DNA of 42,796 nt. It comes from Mycobacterium sp. GA-2829 (GTDB lineage: Bacteria > Actinomycetota > Actinomycetes > Mycobacteriales > Mycobacteriaceae). Below, one piece after another: positions 35,162 to 42,796 of this stretch. The position numbers and the translations under genes were made by a program. The notes under the pieces were generated by a model. It was not told where the DNA came from, made no database searches, and worked only from the letters and a program-made list of their open reading frames with translations. Location: NCBI RefSeq assembly GCF_001499965.1, contig NZ_LQIT01000044.1:1-42796 (forward strand), read 5' to 3'. Position 1 is the first letter of the stretch. Every line of letters begins with the position of its first letter.

Positions 35162-36115
35162 TCACCCCAGAACGAGCGACACCCCGTTCGCCTTGAGTTG
35201 ATCAAAAGTGAAGCTGAGTTCGCCTCTGCGGCCCACTGATACGACGTATTGATCGTGACCCTCGGTGACCTGGAAGGTGATGCCAAACGTACACATGTAC
35301 CGGCCACCCTTCCCGGGCTCAAGGTAGGAGGTCGTGAGAATCTCGCCCTTACCGTTCTTCACCGTCACCGGTGTTCCAGGATTGACATCGGAGTATCCAC
35401 CGGCCCCCGTACACGATGACCCGTCGAGTTCGATCGCGGGCGAATAAGGATTCGGGTCGTCGTCCTTGAGCGTAAAGCTCCCCGTGATGGTCGCCGTCTC
35501 GAGAACGTGGAAGCCCTCGGCGAACTGCGGGCAGAAATACTGCACGGCGACTTCATCCGCGGGCATCCCCTGCTGGGGGCTCCCTTCCTCCATCTCCCGG
35601 CATACCTGCTTGCCGTGGGCGACCGCGTTGGCGTCGGAGTTGAATTCGGCCGAGAACCCTTCCTCTCGCAAGGCGGTGAGGTACTTGTCCTCGACGGTCG
35701 TGCGATCACGATTGATGTACAGATACGCCGCTACGCCCCCGGCCGCCAGCGCCACAACCAAGGCAGCGGCGCCGACCACGGCCCAGGCCCGACGCCGTCC
35801 TCGCCTGACCTCCGGTACAGCCTCTGACTGCGGCTGGTGCCCAAGCTGTTCCAGTTGCTGCTTGCCCGTCGCGTCCAAAGCTTCTTCGCCGCCGTCACGA
35901 ATGAGGTCGGTGGGCTGACCGCCGACGAAGTATCGGCCCTCGTGACGTCCAGTCGGGTCCGGCCTCCAACCCGTTCCGGTGACGTTCGCCGGTCCGTAGT
36001 CGACGCCACTGTCGGACTCCTGCCACGTGCCGTTGACCTCGACGGCCCCGCACGCATGGCACCGTTGCGGGTCGGTCAGCGCGGCACCGCAGAACACACA
36101 GAACGTCATGGGCAT
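35162..36115 (-). CDS. Zinc-ribbon single-pass membrane protein with DUF732-like outer domain
   Basis: A 317-residue protein. I chose ATG 36115 (MPMTF), though ATG 36109 (MTF) is equally good, and both lie within a few bases of the upstream stop. Residues 5-25 form a zinc ribbon (CVFCGAAL ... CHACGAVE). A Gly-rich segment follows, then one transmembrane helix (AWAVVGAAALVVALAAGGVA). Outside, YLTALREEGF through GKQVCREMEEG resembles DUF732, a mycobacterial secreted domain, and the last 110 residues are beta-rich. Function unknown. It is the second gene of a leftward pair with a similarly built neighbour. It converges with metQ only 21 bases away. Confidence 0.7.
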   Translation of the reverse strand: MPMTFCVFCGAALTDPQRCHACGAVEVNGTWQESDSGVDYGPANVTGTGWRPDPTGRHEGRYFVGGQPTDLIRDGGEEALDATGKQQLEQLGHQPQSEAVPEVRRGRRRAWAVVGAAALVVALAAGGVAAYLYINRDRTTVEDKYLTALREEGFSAEFNSDANAVAHGKQVCREMEEGSPQQGMPADEVAVQYFCPQFAEGFHVLETATITGSFTLKDDDPNPYSPAIELDGSSCTGAGGYSDVNPGTPVTVKNGKGEILTTSYLEPGKGGRYMCTFGITFQVTEGHDQYVVSVGRRGELSFTFDQLKANGVSLVLG

Positions 36116-36119
36116 CCGC

Positions 36120-37247
36120 TCACTTCCGATACTCCGTCGTGCCTTCGACACCGAACAACGAACTCACGAATTTGGCGAAGCAATCGTCGACCGCGAAATC
36201 CTCGGAATCACACCAGCCGTTCGCCTCGGTCGCCGTCAGCTTGGGCGGACCTACTACCGTCACCCACCAGTCGGGCGAATTGAACGTCGTCCAGTGCCCC
36301 GACCACAACAGCCGCGCCCCGCTGTACTTCCGCCGCGCGTCGAGGTGGTCACGGAGCACATCGGCGCTTGTGAGCGTCCTTCCGTCCACGACGATCCCGG
36401 CCTTCTTCGAACTGATCTGGGGAACCCAACGATTCGCGATGCTTGCTGACGCGTACCCGTAGTCGGCGTCGCGCAACTCTTCAAGGACGGCGTCAGCCAC
36501 ACCCTCGACACTTCCGTGCTCCGGTTTGGCCGGTCCTATTGCGACCAATCTGTCGGCGTCCGATGGCTTCGCGCCCCCTTTCGACTCGCCACCGCCATGG
36601 AACACCAGATCAGGTGCCCCTGAGAACATGTCGGGGGTACGCCAATACGCACCAGGCGGAAACACCAGAACTCGACGCGCCACCACTCCCGGCTTCATCG
36701 CCAACGGCGTCGCCGCGAAGTCGAACAGACCCGAAGCGATGTCTCGCTGTCCCGCAGCCGCCGTTATCCGGACTTCCGACCCAGATTCTGTGTTTCCGCC
36801 CGGGCACAGGGAAGTGAATGCGGCGCTGATGGTCAAGCCGTCCGGCGTCATGTCCACGGATTCGGCCTCGATCAGTGGAGCTTCGATGCACGCGGGGGCC
36901 CCGCCCGTGATCGGCGTTGCTCCCCCGTCGGGCCGGTCCGCTCTCGGCGCTGCAGCGTCGTCATCCGACGACACTGCAGTCAACCAAAGTGCTACCGCGG
37001 CTGCGACGACGGCGACCACCGCGACTACAACGATCGTGCCCACGACAAAGGGACGCCGACTCGATGGCTCAGCAGCCTCGCTGTCCGGGTCGATGTCCGT
37101 TTCGGGGTATGCGATCACTCCGATGGGAGATCCGCACTGGCCGCAGAATTTGTAGTCCCAGGCATTGACGTGGCCCTGTGGGCACAGCACGGTCGGGGCT
37201 TCGCCGTCTCCGGCCCACCCTGCTTGCGGCGTTGAGTCACCCGCCAT
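36120..37247 (-). CDS. Zinc-ribbon single-pass membrane protein of unknown function
   Basis: A 375-residue protein from ATG 37247. The frame is open 17 codons earlier but without a ribosome binding site, while GAGGGGG precedes the chosen start. The N-terminus carries CPQGH and CGQCGSPI, a zinc ribbon. One transmembrane helix follows near residue 95 (VVAVVAAAVALWLTAV). The outer part is about 250 residues with four or more cysteines (CIEAPL, SLCPGG, WCDSEDF, DDCFAKF) that could form disulfides. A family name is not recognised. The layout of cytoplasmic zinc ribbon, helix and secreted domain repeats in the next gene, so both may act together at the cell envelope. Confidence 0.65.
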   Translation of the reverse strand: MAGDSTPQAGWAGDGEAPTVLCPQGHVNAWDYKFCGQCGSPIGVIAYPETDIDPDSEAAEPSSRRPFVVGTIVVVAVVAVVAAAVALWLTAVSSDDDAAAPRADRPDGGATPITGGAPACIEAPLIEAESVDMTPDGLTISAAFTSLCPGGNTESGSEVRITAAAGQRDIASGLFDFAATPLAMKPGVVARRVLVFPPGAYWRTPDMFSGAPDLVFHGGGESKGGAKPSDADRLVAIGPAKPEHGSVEGVADAVLEELRDADYGYASASIANRWVPQISSKKAGIVVDGRTLTSADVLRDHLDARRKYSGARLLWSGHWTTFNSPDWWVTVVGPPKLTATEANGWCDSEDFAVDDCFAKFVSSLFGVEGTTEYRK

Positions 37248-37469
37248 CCCACGCCCCCTCAGCAACCGGACGCTTAGATTATGCGCATCGAACGACATTC
37301 GCAGGACGGGTATCGCCGACGATGGTGACTTTGCCGAATCCAGCCCCGGTCGTCCGGCTGGCCGGGCGCTCGCCCCGCCAGGCTCCTAAAGGCCTGATGA
37401 CGCCCGCTCAGCCCGTATTTGCTGTCATGATCTATCGCAGCGCACAGCACCCGACAGCCAGGAAACGCC

Positions 37470-37805
37470 ATGCTTCACCGCAACGCCCTCAACCGGTTTT
37501 CCACCGGTCTCGGCCTGATCCTGAGCTGCTTGTCAACGGCGACCGCCATAAGCCCCCCAGCCGGCGCGACGCCGCAGGACCAAGCCTTCCTCCATCGTCT
37601 CGACGAAGTGGGGATCACCTACACCAGTCCATACGGAACAACGATGTACGCGCGCGGTGTCTGCCGCGAGCTCGACCTGAACGTGCCCCACTCGCGCGTC
37701 GTCGAGTTCGTTCAACGCGACAACCCGGCGTTCGATTGGGACCACGCCGCGGACTACGTCGTCATCGCCTATATGACGTACTGCCCCTGGAACAAGGTGG
37801 CGTGA
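37470..37805 (+). CDS. Secreted DUF732 protein
   Basis: A 111-residue protein. A signal peptide (charged start, hydrophobic LGLILSCLSTATAIS) ends near AGA-TPQ at about residue 34. The mature part has QDQAFLHRLDEVGITY, GVCRELD and two cysteines (Cys65 region and the C-terminal TYCPW), the DUF732 pattern found in many small mycobacterial secreted proteins of unknown function. AGGA six bases before the ATG supports the start. It stands alone and converges with the membrane protein gene to its right (86-base gap). Confidence 0.8.
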   Translation: MLHRNALNRFSTGLGLILSCLSTATAISPPAGATPQDQAFLHRLDEVGITYTSPYGTTMYARGVCRELDLNVPHSRVVEFVQRDNPAFDWDHAADYVVIAYMTYCPWNKVA

Positions 37806-37891
37806 AGTCCACCCGGCCGCCGGTGAATTCACAACGACTGCAATTCCGAATAGGTCCCGAAAGATGGCTTCGGTTTCACTTCCTGCTGTCC

Positions 37892-38665
37892 CTATAAGGT
37901 TTCGAAACGGGCGCACTCGAGCCGTTCGAGCGCGCGACCGTCAACAAGTTCTCGGCGGTCGTCAGCATGTCCCCAATAGTGTCGAACCATCCAATAGAGC
38001 GGCACACCCTGCGGTACATAGAAGTCGGCGCCGTCGATAACCTTCTCGCTGCCGTCGCGGAGGCGGAGAACGACCGCTTTTCGCGTTTTCTTCGTGTCCG
38101 CGGTATCGGTCACGTCGTCGATGTCCGCCCAGTCGACCGACTCGGTGTACGCGATGTTCGCGATGTCGATCCCGGACGGCGTCAGTTCGATATAGCCGAC
38201 GCCGCCTCGCCGCCAGCCGGTGATCAAGCCGACGACACCGACCACCGCACCGAAACCCGCCACGAACGGTGAGAATGTACGCATCCCGTCGGACATGGGG
38301 ATGTCCAACGTCCGCAACGGCGTAGCGACCGCGATCACAAGAAAGCCCACGATTGCGAGTGCGAGACCCATCAGCGTGAGCACGCTGAATCTCTTATCCG
38401 GCAACAGCATCGTGCCGCTTGAATCCTGCTCGGCACGAAGAGACGTCCGGCCGCTGCGTACCAACTGCAAGGCCACAACGAGGAGAACCGGGCAGGCAAC
38501 CAGACAGGTCAACGCCAGAGCCGTCAGATAGTGTCCCCGCATCGCAGCGCGTCCGGCGTACACGACGCCCGGCAGGAAAACGAGCACCGCGACAACGGCC
38601 ATCCAGGTCAGCCTGCGCCCGCTCGAGTCCCAACCCGCCGGCTCCGGCAGGTTCAGTACGGACAA
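37892..38665 (-). CDS. Four-TM membrane protein with PH-like domain, possible immunity partner
   Basis: A 257-residue protein. TTG 38665 is preferred because GGAG lies seven bases upstream and it overlaps the stop of the preceding gene by 13 bases. The longer open frame adds 62 low-complexity Arg/Gly residues that are unlikely. Four hydrophobic helices lie in residues 15-165 (WMAVVAVLVFLPGVVYAG, YLTALALTCLVACPVLLVV, VLTLMGLALAIVGFLVIAV, FVAGFGAVVGVVGLITGW). The last 95 residues (ELTPSGIDIANIAY, WADIDDVTD, VVLRLRDGSEKVIDG) look like a bacterial PH domain. It is last in the leftward ESX-like cassette. A membrane protein right after a putative membrane-active effector could be its immunity protein. 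That is inference. Confidence 0.65.
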   Translation of the reverse strand: MSVLNLPEPAGWDSSGRRLTWMAVVAVLVFLPGVVYAGRAAMRGHYLTALALTCLVACPVLLVVALQLVRSGRTSLRAEQDSSGTMLLPDKRFSVLTLMGLALAIVGFLVIAVATPLRTLDIPMSDGMRTFSPFVAGFGAVVGVVGLITGWRRGGVGYIELTPSGIDIANIAYTESVDWADIDDVTDTADTKKTRKAVVLRLRDGSEKVIDGADFYVPQGVPLYWMVRHYWGHADDRRELVDGRALERLECARFETL

Positions 38666-40021
38666 AGTACGTCTCCGATCTTCTTCCCGAGTTCCGCAAA
38701 GCCCCATCCTCCGAGGAGAGCTCCGCCGGCTGCAAGGGTAGGAACCATGACCGGCGCCAGCGGTCCGGTCGCGGCGCCCGCCATCGCCCCGCCCTCCGCC
38801 AGTGCCCAACCTCCCAATCCACCGCTCCCACCACCAAAGGCCGCGATGCATGCATCTCGACCCGATTCAGCCATCACCATGTCGAAGACGGTGGTCGCCA
38901 CGCCAAGCGCCGGGCCTCCCAACTTCGCCGCCTTCCCGATGTCCTCCACGGACGCCGCGGTGAGCATCGGCAGACTGCCTCCCTTGACGACATGCGCCTC
39001 GAGGCCGGACAACGCCGCGCCGGCGCCGAGCGACATGTTGTCGATCAACTGCACCGGAACGGCTTGATGTCGGCCACCCGCCGTCGTGAAGCCAGCGGTG
39101 CGATGCCCCGTCGGATCCATGGACATGGTGAAGTTCGACCCATCCGGCCACGTGACTGAGGTGTAGTCGCAGTCGTTTCCGAGGTCATGCCACGAGCTCG
39201 ACCGCGACACCTCCTCGCCGTCTTTGTCGAACTGCTCCACTGTGATGAAGTTCTGTCGGCTTGGCCAGTCGAACGGATCCTTCTTGGTTATGACTTGCTT
39301 GCTGCCGTCCTGCATGTGAACGGTCGTGACTTCTTCGCCGATCGTATTCTCGGATTCGACGACTTCGCGGAGGGTGACCGCCATGTCTCCATTGCGCAGC
39401 GCCTGCTGGTTGAGCATCCCGATCGGGTCTCGCGGGTTGGGCACCTCGTCGGCCGGTCGATGCGGGGCGCTGGGGATGGCGAAGGGGTCGTTGGACGGTC
39501 GAGACTCGACGAAGCCGAATCGCCCACCAGCCGCCGTGACGGAGCCGGCTGTGTCCTCATCGGCGTCTCCGACTGCGGTCAACAGCTTGTTGATCGCAGC
39601 CTGTTCGGTCGCGGCCAGCTTCTCCAATTCCGCGAAGTCTTCAGCGGACATTCTCACCGGATCGATCAACACGACCCACTGATCGGACACGTTCAACGGC
39701 CCGGCGTCGACGGCGTCGGCCTTACTCAACAACGCCGATCTGGCGCCTCCGATGACTGAGCTCCCTGTTCTCAACGCCGTCGCGACAGCTCGGGCGTATT
39801 CCGACAGCTTCGTCGCGTCCTTGTTCGCACGTCCGAACATTGCGCTCGCGGCGTCATGGGAGCGTCCCTCCCAGGCTCGTGTCTCCGGCATCCGCGCCAC
39901 ACGCGCTGTCGATCCCTTTCACCGAGCCTTCGACCGATTCCGCGGCGGCAGCCACCGCATCCGCGGAGGTTGCGAGCGCATCCGGCTTCCAGCCTCTCAA
40001 GGTGGTTCGTGACGGCAACAC
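38653..40021 (-). pseudogene. ESX/WXG-like protein with glycine-zipper C-terminus, N-terminal frameshift
   Basis: The intact protein would be about 455 residues. The start is likely GTG 40021 (or TTG 40018), three bases after the EspC-like stop, giving LPSRTTLRGWKPDAL and AESVEGSVKGIDSA. An extra base at about 39901 then shifts the frame, and coding resumes as VARMPETRAWEGRSHDAAS, which completes a WXG-type helical hairpin. Without the repair, translation could only begin at GTG 39900 or ATG 39891, giving 415 residues lacking the first helix. The middle (150-300) has LNVSDQWVVLIDPV and an SSSWHDLG beta region. Residues from about 340 are rich in Gly/Ala (AFGGGSGGLGGWALAEGGAM), resembling glycine-zipper membrane-inserting tails. 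It is probably an ESX-secreted effector, function unproven. Confidence 0.65.
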
Positions 40022-40024
40022 CGC

Positions 40025-40309
40025 TCAGAACAGCCCGTCAAATTGTCCCGCCAACGCGTCGTCGGCCACCTCGAACGTGTCACCCGCGCCGCGCACCGCT
40101 GTCCCCATCTTCGTCACGTTCTCCGCTAGACGGGTCGCCATCTGATTGAAGTGCTTCCCCACTGCCTCTACCGCCCATTGCGTCGTCGACCCGGGCAGCG
40201 CATCTCCCGCGGAAGAAGTCTTGCCGCCCACGTCCGCCGCGGCGATATCCCCGGCCGCGATATCCACCCGACCGGCAAATGCGCGCAGAATCTCCGGATC
40301 GACCAGCAT
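40025..40309 (-). CDS. EspC-like / DUF2580 type VII secretion protein
   Basis: A 94-residue, all-helical protein starting MLVDPEILRAFAGRV, the typical opening of EspC-family (DUF2580) proteins, which are ESX substrates or chaperones in mycobacteria. ATG 40309 is preferred to the start five codons earlier because GGAGG lies six bases upstream. Small residues dominate, as in other helical-hairpin ESX substrates. It is the first gene of a leftward cassette and likely partners the WXG-like protein three bases downstream. No ESX core genes (eccB, eccC, mycP) are in the window, so secretion would rely on a locus elsewhere. Confidence 0.8.
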   Translation of the reverse strand: MLVDPEILRAFAGRVDIAAGDIAAADVGGKTSSAGDALPGSTTQWAVEAVGKHFNQMATRLAENVTKMGTAVRGAGDTFEVADDALAGQFDGLF

Positions 40310-40390
40310 CGCCACCCTCCGCACCCGCTTCCATGATGTTCTGATTCTGCGGCACCGCGGACACCCCCGACTCCGCTAATCTCCATCGAC

Positions 40391-40421
40391 GGTGTTACAC
40401 CAACGCCTTCGGTGTTACACT
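40391..40421 (+). promoter_or_regulatory. Twin palindromic operator overlapping a leaderless vapBC-type promoter
   Basis: GGTGTTACACC at 40391-40401 is a perfect palindrome and recurs as GGTGTTACACT at 40411-40421, exactly 20 bases (two helical turns) apart. TACACT at 40416-40421 fits a mycobacterial -10, seven bases before the antitoxin ATG, implying a leaderless mRNA. The first palindrome covers the -35 position (TGTTAC). This is an ideal layout for autorepression by the antitoxin-toxin complex. Confidence 0.65.
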
Positions 40422-40428
40422 CTTCCCT

Positions 40429-40698
40429 ATGCCGACCGACCACCGGCGCCACGCAATCACCGAGACCGACGACATCAGCCGCGCTCTCGATGACGCACGT
40501 CGCGCCTGGCCCGAGCTCGCAGACAGGCCCGGAGCACTGCTGCGCCAACTGATCCTGGTTGGACAGAAGACGCTCGCGCACAACGAGATCGAGATGCGTC
40601 GCGCCCGCCAAGAAGCGATCGACGAAACCGGCGGCGCGCTGACCGGGGTGTTCGGCGCCAGCCATCTCCACAAGCTCCGCGAGGACTGGCCCGAGTGA
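40429..40698 (+). CDS. VapB-like antitoxin
   Basis: An 89-residue protein placed directly before a PIN-domain toxin, overlapping it by four bases (GTGA). The first 55 residues (ETDDISRALDDARRAWPELA, GALLRQLILVGQKTLA) form helices suitable for DNA binding or dimerisation. The charged C-terminal tail (SHLHKLREDWPE) is probably the toxin-binding strand. I do not recognise the exact antitoxin family. The identification rests on position, size and the operator upstream. The ATG at 40429 lies about seven bases after the -10 element, so translation probably starts on a leaderless transcript. Confidence 0.75.
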   Translation: MPTDHRRHAITETDDISRALDDARRAWPELADRPGALLRQLILVGQKTLAHNEIEMRRARQEAIDETGGALTGVFGASHLHKLREDWPE

Positions 40699-41354
40699 TC
40701 ATCCTCGACGCGAGCGTCTTGATCGCCCACTTCGAATCCGCCGACGCCCATCACGCCGATGCCGCCGACCTGCTCGCAGATCATGCGTCCGAGCCACTCG
40801 GATCCAGCGTCGTCACGCTTGCCGAGATCTATGCGGCAGCGGCGGAGCGAGCAGACCTCCTCGACTATCTCCTGAGCCGCCTCGAGGTCGAGTCTCTCGA
40901 TCTACCCGCCGGCAGCGCTCGGCGCCTGGGTGAACTGCGTGCCACGACCGGCCTCAGGATGCCCGACTGCTGCGTCCTCTACACCGCCGAGCATCACACA
41001 GCCGCCATCGCCACTTTCGACGCCAAGCTCGCCGCCCGGGCCGCCGAACTCGGAGTGCCGCTGGCGGGTAAGGCGGGAACGCTGTTCACCCAACCGGTCA
41101 CCGCACCCGACCTCGCCGCAGGGCGCATCCGGATCCCAGTCGCAACCAAACCCGCCCTCCCCGGCGCCCGCACGTCCGTACTCCTCGTCCTCCGCGGACG
41201 CGAACTCGAGGTGCGGTGGGACCCGCGCAACGGCCCCGACCGCGCGCGGTCCGGCGTCCTCAGCGTCGGCCGGGCCACTCTCGCCGAGGCGGTATCAGCG
41301 GGTGAGCGCCTCGAGGTCGTCCCGCGCCCGGACGGCCGCCTCGAACTCCGCTAA
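40695..41354 (+). CDS. PIN-domain toxin (VapC-like) with an extra C-terminal domain
   Basis: A 219-residue protein. Residues 1-122 are a PIN domain with the acidic metal-binding set Asp5, Glu44, Asp91 and Asp109 in the usual order (IILDASVLIAH, TLAEIYAA, RMPDCCVLYTA, IATFDAKLA). VapC toxins are normally about 130 residues and cut tRNA or rRNA. Here a further 85 residues follow (RIRIPVATKPALPG, then WDPRNGPDRARSGVLSVGR), a compact beta-rich domain that I cannot name with certainty. It could bind nucleic acid or regulate the toxin. The GTG start overlaps the antitoxin stop, so production is coupled. The domain fusion makes this an atypical VapC. Confidence 0.8.
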   Translation: MIILDASVLIAHFESADAHHADAADLLADHASEPLGSSVVTLAEIYAAAAERADLLDYLLSRLEVESLDLPAGSARRLGELRATTGLRMPDCCVLYTAEHHTAAIATFDAKLAARAAELGVPLAGKAGTLFTQPVTAPDLAAGRIRIPVATKPALPGARTSVLLVLRGRELEVRWDPRNGPDRARSGVLSVGRATLAEAVSAGERLEVVPRPDGRLELR

Positions 41355-41409
41355 TTTCGCGCCGCCACCCACCTGCACCCCGTTACATTCAGGCAGCGAG
41401 GTGACACCT

Positions 41410-42339
41410 ATGAACACTCTGATGCGGCACCCCTACCGGGTGCCGCGCGTCGACAAGCCGCGCGCAGAGGGCCGCTTCTACCTGCCCGACGGCCGCCGCC
41501 TCGGCTACGCCGAGTTCGGTGACCCGTCCGGCGACCCGGTGCTCTGGTTCCACGGCACCCCCGGCGGACGCCGCCAGTTCCCGCTCCTCGGCCGCCGCGC
41601 CGCGGAGAAACTCGGCCTGCGCGTCGTGCTGCTCGGCCGGCCCGGCACCGGCCTGTCGGACCCGCACCCCTACGACGCCGTGGCCGACTGGACCGCCGAC
41701 GTCACCCACGTCGCCGACGCTCTGGGCGCCGACCGCCTTGCCGTCGTCGGCCTCTCCGGCGGCGGACCCTACGCCCTCGCCTGCGCCGCCATCCCACCGC
41801 TGGCCAGCCGCGTCGCCGCCGTCGCCGTCCTCGGCGGTGTCGTCCCCTCCGTCGGGCCCGACGCTCTGGCCACCGGCGCCGTCGACCTCGCCCGCCGCTT
41901 CGCGCCCGTCCTACACGAATTGCGCCGTCCGCTAGCGGGATTCATCTCGACGCTTCTCACCCCGCTGCTCCCGGCCGCGCACTACGCCTGCCTTGCCTAC
42001 GCGATGACCACCCCCGAGGGCGACCGCCGCGTGCTGCACGACCCCGAGATGGAGGGCATGTTCATCGACGACCTCGTCCTGGTCGCCCGCGGACGCTTCC
42101 AGGCCATCGTCGACGACGCCCGACTCTTCGGGCGCGACTGGGGCTTTCGCCTCGCCGAGGTGGCCGCCCCGGTGCGGTGGTGGCACGGCGACGCCGACCA
42201 CATCGTCCCGCTCACCGATGCGCAGAAAGCGGTCGAGCTGCTGCCCGACGCCGAACTCGTCCTGCGCTCCGAGGAGAGCCATCTCGGCGGCTTCGCCACC
42301 GCCGACGAGGTGCTCCACTTCGTCCGCGCGCACCTCTGA
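41410..42339 (+). CDS. Alpha/beta hydrolase
   Basis: A 309-residue protein from ATG 41410, with GAGGTG eight bases upstream. The longer open frame to the left is a shadow of the PIN gene. It has the oxyanion HGTPGG motif at 48-53, the nucleophile elbow GLSGGGP with Ser116, the acid WHGDADHIVPL (Asp261 or Asp263) and His291 in SEESHLGG, giving the Ser-Asp-His triad. It is a soluble cytoplasmic enzyme by sequence (no signal peptide). The substrate cannot be predicted, as family members include esterases, epoxide hydrolases and dehalogenase-like enzymes. It stands alone, about 55 bases downstream of the PIN toxin, and may be cotranscribed with it. Confidence 0.88.
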   Translation: MNTLMRHPYRVPRVDKPRAEGRFYLPDGRRLGYAEFGDPSGDPVLWFHGTPGGRRQFPLLGRRAAEKLGLRVVLLGRPGTGLSDPHPYDAVADWTADVTHVADALGADRLAVVGLSGGGPYALACAAIPPLASRVAAVAVLGGVVPSVGPDALATGAVDLARRFAPVLHELRRPLAGFISTLLTPLLPAAHYACLAYAMTTPEGDRRVLHDPEMEGMFIDDLVLVARGRFQAIVDDARLFGRDWGFRLAEVAAPVRWWHGDADHIVPLTDAQKAVELLPDAELVLRSEESHLGGFATADEVLHFVRAHL

Positions 42340-42352
42340 TCGCTGGCGAGCG

Positions 42353-42796
42353 TCAGACCCCGAACGTCGACGCGCCGCTGAGTATCGCCCAGACGATGAA
42401 CGCCGCGAGTATCGCGACGATCACCGACACCGAAATCAATCCGACAACAACGATATTCGTGCTCACCCCGAAGGTGGAAGCCGACCGGACAACCGGCGCC
42501 GCGCGCACCACGGGCCGCGGCCGGCTGCGCGCGCCCCGGCGTGCGAGGCGCTCTTCGTCGATCGCACACCACGGGCACCGCTCCGTACCGACCGGAACAC
42601 GGTGCGCCCCTGACGAACACGTCGTCAACCGCAGCCGCAGCAGGCTGTCCCGCCATTCCGCCGCGCTCGGCCGGCGACCGGGGTCGCGCACCCCCTCGGT
42701 GAACGCCCGGACGAACAACTGCTGAATTTCCGCGGGTAGGAACGTCGGCGGCGGAGCCAACGGATGCGTCTGCAGCGGTGACCCCGGGCCCCCCCC
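42353..42796 (-). CDS. 3' part of a kinase-like membrane protein with zinc ribbon, cut by the window edge
   Basis: The frame is open from the right edge to the stop at 42353 (148 codons visible), so the 5' part is missing. The text SPLQTHPLAPPPTFLP, LFVRAFTEGVRDPGRRPSA and AAEWRDSLLRLR is the end of a Ser/Thr-kinase-like C-lobe (RPSAAEW). Next come a zinc ribbon (CSSGAHR ... CPWCAIDEE) and one transmembrane helix (IVVVGLISVSVIVAILAAFIV). This arrangement is known from kinase-like proteins linked to VWA/TerY-type phosphorylation modules, whose partners would lie to the right. The catalytic part is not visible, so activity is unknown. It converges with the hydrolase gene. Confidence 0.6.
   Translation of the reverse strand, partial: GGGPGSPLQTHPLAPPPTFLPAEIQQLFVRAFTEGVRDPGRRPSAAEWRDSLLRLRLTTCSSGAHRVPVGTERCPWCAIDEERLARRGARSRPRPVVRAAPVVRSASTFGVSTNIVVVGLISVSVIVAILAAFIVWAILSGASTFGV

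Noticed and set aside
1..42796. CRISPR arrays, rRNA or tRNA genes
   Set aside because: No regularly spaced repeats with unique spacers, and no T-arm/acceptor pattern forming a cloverleaf was found by reading.

Overview
The window reads as chromosomal DNA of a high-GC actinobacterium, most likely a Mycobacterium or Mycolicibacterium. Support comes from two genes with the mycobacterial DUF732 signature, an EspC-like/WXG-like type VII (ESX) secretion cassette, a VapBC pair that looks leaderless, and strongly C/G-ending codons. The last bases form a C-run inside an open reading frame, so the right edge is probably a contig end. The left edge carries repeats that look like the end of an IS21-type insertion sequence.

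Positions 1-29455 are a dense anti-phage island. A complete class 1 DISARM operon runs leftward (drmD, drmMI, drmA, drmB, drmC; 14506 down to 462), and every junction overlaps by 1-4 bases. Diverging from it is a rightward three-gene operon (14921-20024). It encodes a UvrD-type helicase with an N-terminal RelE-like domain, a GmrSD-like DUF262/DUF1524 nuclease broken by two single-base indels, and a small protein with an OGG-like helix-hairpin-helix Lys/Asp signature. Converging on it from the right is a second leftward operon (29455-20166). It encodes a 1123-residue protein of unknown function, a 1545-residue DEAH helicase with a C-terminal MZB/DUF1998 region, and an HExxH putative metalloprotease fused to a C-terminal RelE-like domain. 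The first two resemble the DruH/DruE layout of type III Druantia, but that assignment is inference.

A 667-base gene-free, AT-richer stretch (29456-30122) marks the island's right border. After it come housekeeping and mycobacterial accessory genes. There is a divergent transport cluster (MetN, MetI and two MetQ-like binding proteins that appear to be TM-anchored rather than lipobox-anchored) with an LLM-class flavin monooxygenase, probably for uptake and oxidation of an organosulfur compound. Next are two zinc-ribbon single-pass membrane proteins and a secreted DUF732 protein. Then come a leftward ESX-type cassette (EspC-like protein, WXG-like/glycine-zipper protein with an N-terminal frameshift, four-TM PH-like membrane protein), a VapB/PIN toxin pair with a twin-palindrome operator, an alpha/beta hydrolase and the 3' end of a kinase-like membrane protein.

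The most promising candidates for undescribed biology are four. The helicase + DUF262 nuclease + glycosylase-fold operon could act as a base-excision-style attack on modified phage DNA. RelE-like domains are fused to two different island enzymes. The third gene of the Druantia-like operon is a protease-RelE fusion. The ESX cassette looks like a membrane-active effector with a candidate immunity protein. Three single-base frameshifts in two genes should be checked against raw reads before these loci are called pseudogenes.
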